Shown here piece after piece: positions 52,200 through 64,000 of a stretch of DNA of 64,000 nt. The notes below the pieces were generated by a model, which was not told the DNA's origin, ran no database searches, and was given only the letters and a program-made list of their open reading frames with translations. Both the position numbers and the translations under genes were made by a program. The stretch comes from Nemertoderma westbladi (Eukaryota > Xenacoelomorpha > Nemertodermatida > Nemertodermatidae): contig JAUCBJ010006717.1 of the NCBI GenBank assembly GCA_032718475.1, positions 1 to 64,000 of the forward strand, written 5' to 3'. Every line of letters starts with the position of its first letter. Position 1 is the stretch's first letter.

Positions 52200-55100
52200 A
52201 CTATCAGAATGGAATGAACAATCAGAATGGAATGAACAATCAGAATGGAATGAACTATCAGAATGGAATGAACTATCAGAATGGAATGAACAACCAGTAT
52301 GGAATGAATGAACTATCAGAATGGAATGAACTATCAGAATGGAATGAACTATCAGAATGGAATGAACTATCAGAATGGAATGAACTATCAGAATGGAATG
52401 AACTATCAGAATGGAATGAACTATCAGAATGGAATGAACTATCAGAATGGAATGAACAACCAGTATGGAATGAATGAACTATCAGAATGGAATGAACTAT
52501 CAGAATGGAATGAACAATCAGAATGGAATGAACTATCAGAATGGAATGAACTATCAGAATGGAATGAACTATCAGAATGGAATGAACAACCAGTATGGAA
52601 TGAATGAACTATCAGAATGGAATGAACAACCAGTATGGAATGAATGAACTATCAGAATGGAATGAACTATCAGAATGGAATGAACAATCAGAATGGAATG
52701 AACTATCAGAATGGAATGAACTATCAGAATGGAATGAACTATCAGAATGGAATTAACTATCAGAATGGAATGAATGAACTATCAGAATGGAATGAACTAT
52801 CAGAATGGAATGAACAATCAGAATGGAATGAACTATCAGAATGGAATGAACTATCAGAATGGAATGAACAACCAGTATGGAATGAATGAACTATCAGAAT
52901 GGAATGAACAACCAGTATGGAATGAATGAACTATCAGAATGGAATGAACTATCAGAATGGAATGAACAATCAGAATGGAATGAACAATCAGAATGGAATG
53001 AACTATCAGAATGGAATGAACTATCAGAATGGAATTAACAATCAGAATGGAATGAACTATCAGAATGGAATGAACTATCAGAATGGAATGAACTATCAGA
53101 ATGGAATGAACTATCAGAATGGAATGAACTATCAGAATGGAATGAACAACCAGTATGGAATGAATGAACTATCAGAATGGAATGAACAACCAGTATGGAA
53201 TGAATGAACTATCAGAATGGAATGAACTATCAGAATGGAATGAACAATCAGAATGGAATGAACAATCAGAATGGAATGAACTATCAGAATGGAATTAACA
53301 ATCAGAATGGAATGAACAATCAGAATGGAATGAACTATCAGAATGGAATGAACTATCAGAATGGAATGAACTATCAGAATGGAATGAACTATCAGAATGG
53401 AATGAACTATCAGAATGGAATGAACTATCAGAATGGAATGAACTATCAGAATGGAATGAACAACCAGTATGGAATGAATGAACTATCAGAATGGAATGAA
53501 CAACCAGTATGGAATGAATGAACTATCAGAATGGAATTAACAATCAGAATGGAATGAACAATCAGAATGGAATGAACTATCAGAATGGAATGAACTATCA
53601 GAATGGAATTAACAATCAGAATGGAATGAACTATCAGAATGGAATGAACTATCAGAATGGAATGAACTATCAGAATGGAATGAACTATCAGAATGGAATG
53701 AACTATCAGAATGGAATGAACTATCAGAATGGAATTAACAATCAGAATGGAATGAACTATCAGAATGGAATGAACAATCAGAATGGAATGAACAATCAGA
53801 ATGGAATGAACTATCAGAATGGAATGAACTATCAGAATGGAATGAACAACCAGTATGGAATGAATGAACTATCAGAATGGAATGAACTATCAGAATGGAA
53901 TGAACTATCAGAATGGAATGAACTATCAGAATGGAATGAACTATCAGAATGGAATGAACTATCAGAATGGAATGAACTATCAGAATGGAATGAACTATCA
54001 GAATGGAATGAACAACCAGTATGGAATGAATGAACTATCAGAATGGAATGAACTATCAGAATGGAATGAACAATCAGAATGGAATGAACTATCAGAATGG
54101 AATGAACTATCAGAATGGAATGAACTATCAGAATGGAATGAACAACCAGTATGGAATGAATGAACTATCAGAATGGAATGAACAACCAGTATGGAATGAA
54201 TGAACTATCAGAATGGAATGAACTATCAGAATGGAATGAACAATCAGAATGGAATGAACTATCAGAATGGAATGAACTATCAGAATGGAATGAACTATCA
54301 GAATGGAATTAACTATCAGAATGGAATGAATGAACTATCAGAATGGAATGAACAACAAGTATGGAATGAATGAACTATCAGAATGGAATTAACAATCAGA
54401 ATGGAATGAACAATCAGAATGGAATGAACTATCAGAATGGAATGAACTATCAGAATGGAATGAACTATCAGAATGGAATGAACTATCAGAATGGAATGAA
54501 CTATCAGAATGGAATGAACTATCAGAATGGAATGAACAACCAGTATGGAATGAATGAACTATCAGAATGGAGTGAACAACCAGTATGGAATGAATGAACT
54601 ATCAGAATGGAATGAACTATCAGAATGGAATGAACAATCAGAATGGAATGAACAATCAGAATGGAATGAACTATCAGAATGGAATGAACTATCAGAATGG
54701 AATTAACAATCAGAATGGAATGAACTATCAGAATGGAATGAACTATCAGAATGGAATTAACAATCAGAATGGAATGAACTATCAGAATGGAATGAACTAT
54801 CAGAATGGAATGAACTATCAGAATGGAATGAACTATCAGAATGGAATGAACTATCAGAATGGAATGAACAACCAGTATGGAATGAATGAACTATCAGAAT
54901 GGAATGAACAACCAGTATGGAATGAATGAACTATCAGAATGGAATGAACTATCAGAATGGAATGAACAATCAGAATGGAATGAACAATCAGAATGGAATG
55001 AACTATCAGAATGGAATGAACTATCAGAATGGAATTAACAATCAGAATGGAATGAACTATCAGAATGGAATGAACTATCAGAATGGAATGAACTATCAGA

Positions 55101-58100
55101 ATGGAATGAACTATCAGAATGGAATGAACTATCAGAATGGAATGAACAACCAGTATGGAATGAATGAACTATCAGAATGGAATGAACAACCAGTATGGAA
55201 TGAATGAACTATCAGAATGGAATGAACAACCAGTATGGAATGAATGAACTATCAGAATGGAATGAACTATCAGAATGGAATGAACAATCAGAATGGAATG
55301 AACAATCAGAATGGAATGAACTATCAGAATGGAATGAACTATCAGAATGGAATGAACAACCAGTATGGAATGAACTATCAGAAAGGAATTAACAATCAGA
55401 ATGGAATGAACTATCAGAATGGAATGAACTATCAGAATGGAATGAACTATCAGAATGGAATGAACTATCAGAATGGAATGAACTATCAGAATGGAATGAA
55501 CTATCAGAATGGAATGAACTATCAGAATGAATGAACTATCAGAATGGAATGAACAACCAGTATGGAATGAATGAACTATCAGAATGGAATGAACTATCAG
55601 AATGGAATGAACAATCAGAATGGAATGAACAATCAGAATGGAATGAACTATCAGAATGGAATGAACTATCAGAATGGAATGAACAACCAGTATGGAATGA
55701 ATGAACTATCAGAATGGAATGAACTATCAGAATGGAATGAACAATCAGAATGGAATGAACTATCAGAATGGAATGAACTATCAGAATGGAATGAACTATC
55801 AGAACGGAATGAACAATCAGAATGGAATGAACTATAAAAATGGAATTAACTATCAGAATGGAATGAACAATCAGAATGGAATGAACTATCAGAATGGAAT
55901 GAACTATCAGAATGGAATGAACTATCAGAATGGAATGAACAATCAGAATGGAATGAACTATCAGAATGGAATGAACTATCAGAATGGAATGAACAACCAG
56001 AATGGAATGAACAATCAGAATGGAATGAACAATCAGAATGGAATGAACTATCAGAATGGAATGAACTATCAAAATGGAATGAACTATCAGAATGGAATGA
56101 ACAATCAGAATGGAATGAACAATCAGAATGGAATGAACTATCAGAATGGAATGAACTATCAGAATGGAATGAACTATCAGAATGGAATGAACTATCAGAA
56201 TGGAATGAACAATCAGAATGGAAGGAACAATCAGAATGGAATGAACTATCAGAATGGAATGAACAATCAGAATGGAATTAACTATCAGAATGGAATGAAC
56301 AACCAGTATGGAATGAATGAACTATCAGAATGGAATGAACAACCAGTATGGAATGAATGAACTATCAGAATGGAATGAACTATCAGAATGGAATGAACTA
56401 TCAGAATGGAATGAACTATCAGAATGGAATGAACTATCAGAATGGAAAGAACTATCAGAATGGAATGAACAACCAGTATGGAATGAACTATCAGAATGGA
56501 ATGAACAATCAGAATGGAATGAACAATCAGAATGGAATGAACTATCAGAATGGAATGAACTATCAGAATGGAATGAACAACCAATATGGAATGAATGAAC
56601 TATCAGAATGGAATGAACAACCAGTATGGAATGAATGAACTATCAGAATGGAATGAACTATCAGAATGGAATGAACAATCAGAATGGAATGAACTATCAG
56701 AATGGAATGAACTATCAGAATGGAATGAACTATCAGAATGGAATGAACTATCAGAATGGAATGAACAACCAATATGGAATGAATGAACTATCAGAATGGA
56801 ATGAACAACCAGTATGGAATGAATGAACTATCAGAATGGAATGAACTATCAGAATGGAATGAACAATCAGTATGGAATGAACAACCAGTATGGAATGAAC
56901 TATCAGAATGGAATGAACAATCAGAATGGAATGAACAACCAGTATGGAATGAATGAACTATCAGAATGGAATGAACAATCAGAATGGAATGAACTATCAG
57001 AATGGAATGAACTATCAGAATGGAATGAACAATCAGAATGGAATGAACAACCAGTATGGAATGAACTATCAGAATGGAATGAACTATCAGAATGGAATGA
57101 ACTATCAGAATGGAATGAACTATCAGAATGGAATGAACTATCAGAATGGAATGAACTATCAGAATGGAATGAACTATCAGAATGGAATGAACTATCAGAA
57201 TGGAATGAACTATCAGAATGGAATGAACTATCAGAATGGAATGAACTATCAGAATGGAATGAACTATCAGAATGGAATGAACAATCATAATGGAATGAAC
57301 AACCAGTATGGAATGAATGAACTATCAGAATGGAATGAACTATCAGAATGGAATGAACTATCAGAATGGAATGAACAATCAGAATGGAATGAACAACCAG
57401 TATGGAATGAATGAACTATCAGAATGGAATGAACAATCAGAATGGAATGAACAACCAGTATGGAATGAACTATCAGAATGGAATGAACTATCAGAATGGA
57501 ATTAACAATCAGAATGGAATGAACTATCAGAATGGAATGAACTATCAGAATGGAATGAACTATCAGAATGGAATGAACTATCAGAATGGAATGAACTATC
57601 AGAATGGAATGAACAATCATAATGGAATGAACAACCAGTATGGAATGAATGAACTATCAGAATGGAATGAACTATCAGAATGGAATGAACTATCAGAATG
57701 GAATGAACAATCAGAATGGAATGAACAACCAGTATGGAATGAATGAACTATCAGAATGGAATGAACTATCAGAATGGAATGAACAACCAGAATGGAATGA
57801 ACTATCAGAATGGAATGAACTATCAGAATGGAATGAACTATAAAAATGGAATTAACTATCAGAATGGAATGAACTATCAGAATGGAATGAACTATCAGAA
57901 TGGAATGAACTATCAGAATGGAATGAACTATCAGAATGGAATGAACTATCAGAATGGAATGAACTATCAGAATGGAATGAACTATCAGAATGGAATGAAC
58001 TATCAGAATGGAATGAACTATCAGAATGGAATGAACTATCAGAATGGAATGAACTATCAGAATGGAATGAACTATCAGAATGGAATGAACTATCAGAATG

Positions 58101-59280
58101 GAATGAACTATCAGAATGGAATGAACTATCAGAATGGAATGAACTATCAGAATGGAATGAACTATCAGAATGGAATGAACTATCAGAATGGAATGAACTA
58201 TCAGAATGGAATGAACTATCAGAATGGAATGAACTATCAGAATGGAATTAACAATCAGAATGGAATGAACTATCAGAATGGAATAAACTATCAGAATGGA
58301 ATGAACAACCAGTATGGAATGAATGAACTATCAGAATGGAATGAACAACCAGTATGGAATGAATGAACAACCAGTATGGAATGAATGAACTATCAGAATG
58401 GAATGAACTATCAGAATGGAATGAACAACCAGTATGGAATGAACTATCAGAATGGAATGAACTATCAGAATGGAATGAACTATAAAAATGGAATGAACTA
58501 TCAGAATGGAATGAACTATCAGAATGGAATGAACTATCAGAATGGAATGAACTATCAGAATGGAATGAACAACCAGTATGGAATGAATGAACTTTCAGAA
58601 TGGAATGAACTATCAGAATGGAATGAACTATCAGAATGGAATGAACTATCAGAATGGAATGAACTATCAGAATGGAACGAACAACCAGTATGGAATGAAC
58701 TATCAGAATGGAATGAACTATCAGAATGGAATGAACTATCAGAATGGAATGAACTATCAGAATGGAATGAACTATCAGAATGGAATGAACTATCAGAATG
58801 GAATGAACTATCAGAAGGGAATGAACAACCAGTATGGAATGAATGAACTATCAGAATGGAATGAACAACCAGTATGGAATGAATGAACTATCAGAATGGA
58901 ATGAACTATCAGAATGGAATGAACAATCAGAATGGAATGAATGAACTATCAGAATGGAATGAACTATCAGAATGGAATGAACTATCAGAATGGAATGAAC
59001 TATCAGAATGGAATGAACTATCAGAATGGAATGAACTATCAGAATGGAATGAACTATCAGAATGGAATGAACAACCAGTATGGAATGAATGAACTATCAG
59101 AATGGAATGAACAACCAGTATGGAATGAATGAACTATCAGAATGGAATGAACTATCAGAATGGAATGAACTATCAGAATGGAATGAACTATCAGAATGGA
59201 ATGAACTATCAGAATGGAATGAACAACCAGTATGGAATGAATGAACTATCAGAATGGAATGAACAACCAGTATGGAATGA
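52200..59280. repeat. Satellite domain rich in AACAACCAGTATGGAATGAATG
   Basis: The variant AACAACCAGTATGG followed by the 4-bp insertion recurs dozens of times, often as pairs 40 bp apart (2 x 18 + 4). Larger repeats are present: 52308/53864 (1,556 bp) and 52926/54926 (2,000 bp) have identical translated series. Confidence 0.8.
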
Positions 59281-62200
59281 ATGAACTATCAGAATGGAAT
59301 GAACTATCAGAATGGAATGAACTATCAGAATGGAATGAATGAACTATCAGAATGGAATGAACTATCAGAATGGAATGAATGAACTATCAGAATGGAATGA
59401 ACTATCAGAATGGAATGAATGAACTATCAGAATGGAATGAACTATCAGAATGGAATGAACTATCAGAATGGAATGAACTATCAGAATGGAATGAACTATC
59501 AGAATGGAATGAACTATCAGAATGGAATGAACTATCAGAATGGAATGAACTATCAGAATGGAATGAACTATCAGAATGGAATGAACTATCAGAATGGAAT
59601 GAATGAACTATCAGAATGGAATGAACTATCAGAATGGAATGAATGAACTATCAGAATGGAATGAACTATCAGAATGGAATGAACTATCAGAATGGAATGA
59701 ACTATCAGAATGGAATGAACTATCAGAATGGAATGAATGAACTATCAGAATGGAATGAACTATCAGAATGGAATGAATGAACTATCAGAATGGAATGAAC
59801 TATCAGAATGGAATGAATGAACTATCAGAATGGAATGAACTATCAGAATGGAATGAACTATCAGAATGGAATGAACTATCAGAATGGAATGAACTATCAG
59901 AATGGAATGAATGAACTATCAGAATGGAATGAACTATCAGAATGGAATGAACTATCAGAATGGAATGAACTATCAGAATGGAATGAACTATCAGAATGGA
60001 ATGAACTATCAGAATGGAATGAACTATCAGAATGGAATGAACTATCAGAATGGAATGAACTATCAGAATGGAATGAATGAACTATCAGAATGGAATGAAC
60101 TATCAGAATGGAATGAATGAACTATCAGAATGGAATGAATGAACTATCAGAATGGAATGAACTATCAGAATGGAATGAACTATCAGAATGGAATGAATGA
60201 ACTATCAGAATGGAATGAACTATCAGAATGGAATGAACTATTAGAATGGAATGAACTATCAGAATGGAATGAATGAACTATCAGAATGGAATTAACAATC
60301 AGAATGGAATGAACTATCAGAATGGAATGAACTATCAGAATGGAATGAACTATCAGAATGGAATGAACTATCAGAATGGAATGAACTATCAGAATGGAAT
60401 GAATGACCAGTATGGAATGAATGAACTATCAGAATGGAATGAACTATCAGAATGGAATGAACTATCAGAATGGAATTAACAATCAGAATGGAATGAACAA
60501 TCAGAATGGAATTAACAATCAGAATGGAATGAACTATCAGAATGGAATGAACTATCAGAATGGAATGAACTATCAGAATGGAATGAACTATCAGAATGGA
60601 ATGAACTATCAGAATGGAATGAACTATCAGAATGGAATGAACTATCAGAATGGAATGAACTATCAGAATGGAATGAACTATCAGAATGGAATGAACTATC
60701 AGAATGGAATGAACTATCAGAATGTAATGAACTATCAGAATGGAATGAACTATCAGAATGGAATGAACTATCAGAATGGAATGAACTATCAGAATGGAAT
60801 GAATGAACTATCAGAATGGAATGAATGAACTATCAGAATGGAATGAACTATCAGAATGGAATGAACTATCAGAATGTAATGAACTATCAGAATGGAATGT
60901 ACTATCAGAATGGAATGAACTATCAGAATGGAATGAACTATCAGAATGGAATGAATGAACTATCAGAATGGAATGAATGAACTATCAGAATGGAATTAAC
61001 AATCAGAATGGAATTAACAATCAGAATGGAATGAACAATCAGAATGGAATTAACAATCAGAATGGAATGAACTATCAGAATGGAATGAACTATCAGAATG
61101 GAATGAACTATCAGAATGGAATGAACAACCAGTATGGAATGAATGAACTATCAGAATGGAATGAATGAACTATCAGAATGGAATTAACAATCAGAATGGA
61201 ATGAACTATCAGAATGGAATGAACTATCAGAATGGAATTAACAATCAGAATGGAATGAACAATCAGAATGGAATTAACAATCAGAATGGAATGAACTATC
61301 AGAATGTAATGAACTATCAGAATGGAATGTACTATCAGAATGGAATGAACTATCAGAATGGAATTAACAATCAGAATGGAATGAACAATCAGAATGGAAT
61401 TAACAATCAGAATGGAATGAACTATCAGAATGTAATGAACTATCAGAATGGAATGTACTATCAGAATGGAATGAACTATCAGAATGGAATGAACTATCAG
61501 AATGGAATGAATGAACTATCAGAATGGAATGAATGAACTATCAGAATGGAATTAACAATCAGAATGGAATTAACAATCAGAATGGAATGAACAATCAGAA
61601 TGGAATTAACAATCAGAATGGAATGAACTATCAGAATGGAATGAACTATCAGAATGGAATGAACTATCAGAATGGAATGAACTATCAGAATGGAATGAAC
61701 TATCAGAATGTAATGAACTATCAGAATGGAATGAACTATCAGAATGGAATGAACTATCAGAATGTAATGAACTATCAGAATGGAATGAACTATCAGAATG
61801 GAATGAATGAACTATCAGAATGGAATGAATGAACTATCAGAATGGAATGAACTATCAGAATGGAATGAACTATCAGAATGTAATGAACTATCAGAATGGA
61901 ATGTACTATCAGAATGGAATGAACTATCAGAATGGAATGAACTATCAGAATGGAATGAATGAACTATCAGAATGGAATGAATGAACTATCAGAATGGAAT
62001 TAACAATCAGAATGGAATTAACAATCAGAATGGAATGAACAATCAGAATGGAATTAACAATCAGAATGGAATGAACTATCAGAATGGAATGAACTATCAG
62101 AATGGAATGAACTATCAGAATGGAATTAACAATCAGAATGGAATTAACAATCAGAATGGAATTAACAATCAGAATGGAATGAACTATCAGAATGGAATGA

Positions 62201-64000
62201 ACTATCAGAATGGAATGAACTATCAGAATGGAATGAACTATCAGAATGTAATGAACTATCAGAATGGAATGAACTATCAGAATGGAATGAACTATCAGAA
62301 TGTAATGAACTATCAGAATGGAATGAACTATCAGAATGGAATGAATGAACTATCAGAATGGAATGAATGAACTATCAGAATGGAATGAACTATCAGAATG
62401 GAATGAACTATCAGAATGTAATGAACTATCAGAATGGAATGTACTATCAGAATGGAATGAACTATCAGAATGGAATGAACTATCAGAATGGAATGAATGA
62501 ACTATCAGAATGGAATGAACTATCAGAATGGAATGAATGAACTATCAGAATGGAATGAACTATCAGAATGGAATGAATGAACTATCAGAATGGAATGAAC
62601 TATCAGAATGGAATGAACTATCAGAATGGAATGAACTATCAGAATGGAATGAACTATCAGAATGGAATGAACTATCAGAATGGAATGAACTATCAGAATG
62701 GAATGAACTATCAGAATGGAATGAACTATCAGAATGGAATGAACTATCAGAATGGAATGAATGAACTATCAGAATGGAATGAACTATCAGAATGGAATGA
62801 ATGAACTATCAGAATGGAATGAACTATCAGAATGGAATGAACTATCAGAATGGAATGAATGAACTATCAGAATGGAATGAACTATCAGAATGGAATGAAC
62901 TATTAGAATGGAATGAACTATCAGAATGGAATGAATGAACTATCAGAATGGAATTAACAATCAGAATGGAATGAACTATCAGAATGGAATGAACTATCAG
63001 AATGGAATGAACTATCAGAATGGAATGAACTATCAGAATGGAATGAACTATCAGAATGGAATGAATGACCAGTATGGAATGAATGAACTATCAGAATGGA
63101 ATGAACTATCAGAATGGAATGAACTATCAGAATGGAATTAACAATCAGAATGGAATGAACAATCAGAATGGAATTAACAATCAGAATGGAATGAACTATC
63201 AGAATGGAATGAACTATCAGAATGGAATGAACTATCAGAATGGAATGAACTATCAGAATGGAATGAACTATCAGAATGGAATGAACTATCAGAATGGAAT
63301 GAACTATCAGAATGGAATGAATGAACTATCAGAATGGAATGAACTATCAGAATGGAATGAATGAACTATCAGAATGGAATGAACTATCAGAATGGAATGA
63401 ACTATCAGAATGTAATGAACTATCAGAATGGAATGTACTATCAGAATGGAATGAACTATCAGAATGGAATGAACTATCAGAATGGAATGAATGAACTATC
63501 AGAATGGAATGAATGAACTATCAGAATGGAATTAACAATCAGAATGGAATTAACAATCAGAATGGAATGAACAATCAGAATGGAATTAACAATCAGAATG
63601 GAATGAACTATCAGAATGGAATGAACTATCAGAATGGAATGAACTATCAGAATGGAATGAACAACCAGTATGGAATGAATGAACTATCAGAATGGAATGA
63701 ATGAACTATCAGAATGGAATTAACAATCAGAATGGAATGAACTATCAGAATGGAATGAACTATCAGAATGGAATTAACAATCAGAATGGAATGAACAATC
63801 AGAATGGAATTAACAATCAGAATGGAATGAACTATCAGAATGTAATGAACTATCAGAATGGAATGTACTATCAGAATGGAATGAACTATCAGAATGGAAT
63901 TAACAATCAGAATGGAATGAACAATCAGAATGGAATTAACAATCAGAATGGAATGAACTATCAGAATGTAATGAACTATCAGAATGGAATGTACTATCAG
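59281..64000. repeat. Distal satellite domain with dense AATGAATG and GAATGTAATG/GAATGTAC variants
   Basis: Four-base insertions occur every few units, and the pair GAATGTAATGAAC then GAATGTACTATCAG appears repeatedly from about 60,720 onward. Higher-order offsets are 59379/62537 (3,158 bp), 60273/62935 (2,662 bp) and 60977/63513 (2,536 bp). The array continues past the window. Confidence 0.8.

Larger units (their letters stand above)
21504..64000. repeat. 18-bp satellite array 2 (runs off the right edge)
   Basis: About 42.5 kb, roughly 2,360 units of AACTATCAGAATGGAATG, all in the same orientation as array 1, with no inserted unique sequence. The unit is 33% GC and two-thirds purine on the plus strand. 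The left ~490 bp match array 1 at offset 11,797. Farther in, the two arrays differ by blocks of whole units. Domains with their own variants and higher-order periods are listed separately. Confidence 0.98.

Noticed and set aside
9720-64000. Dozens of long frames encoding MNYQNG/ELSEWN or IVHSIL/FHSDSS repeat proteins (silk-like or prion-like gene)
   Set aside because: They follow from an 18-bp repeat with no stop in four of six phases. Several frames are open together, variants are non-synonymous or create TAA, and 4-bp insertions break every frame.
9707-64000. CRISPR array or bacterial repeat system
   Set aside because: There are no unique spacers between repeats, no cas-like genes, and the flanks contain eukaryotic retroelements.
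9707-64000. Identity with human satellite II/III
   Set aside because: Only the GGAATG hexamer is shared; the 18-bp unit and its variants do not follow the (GGAAT)n pattern.

Overview
The window looks like repeat-dominated nuclear DNA of a metazoan, most likely a marine invertebrate. That placement is an inference from remnants of a Penelope-like element, a non-LTR retrotransposon fragment, tRNA-derived SINEs, minisatellites, a very long satellite and the lack of compact gene packing. I cannot name the species. No intact housekeeping gene, rRNA or functional tRNA gene is visible.

Layout. (1) About 1-3236 is GC-rich and carries one large intronless minus-strand protein. An 805-codon frame (3208 to 791) is followed, after a one-base phase change near two poly-G runs, by a second stop-free frame that runs off the left edge. 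The protein is repetitive, coiled-coil and disordered, and may be a retroelement Gag-like protein. (2) 3237-3917 is gene-free. (3) 3918-5245 holds two tandem copies of a ~700-bp AT-rich element, one with a near-perfect 29-bp fold-back. (4) 5246-9706 is a repeat graveyard: a non-LTR retrotransposon C-terminal fragment, a (C)n tract, a Penelope-like element remnant with an internal deletion and a (G)24 tract, two adjacent minisatellites, and two copies of one SINE family in opposite orientation. (5) 9707-16070 is an 18-bp satellite. (6) From 16071 the block that begins at 4276 is repeated almost base for base to 21503. (7) From 21504 to the right edge (42.5 kb, not ending) the same 18-bp satellite continues.

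The satellite is the main content, about 48.9 kb or roughly 2,700 units, all head to tail in one orientation. It has strong higher-order structure: a 5,827-bp block repeated in tandem, a shortened third copy, a 54-bp trimer region, a ladder of 18n+4 units, an 18n+1 region, and distal domains marked by their own variant units. Long open frames encoding MNYQNG or ELSEWN hexapeptides arise because 18 is a multiple of three. They are interrupted by 4-bp insertions and TAA-creating variants, so I treat them as noncoding.

The near identity of the two 5.4-kb flanks (one substitution and two extra C found by eye) points to a recent tandem segmental duplication or to an assembly duplication. Reads spanning the junction at 16070/16071 would decide which.
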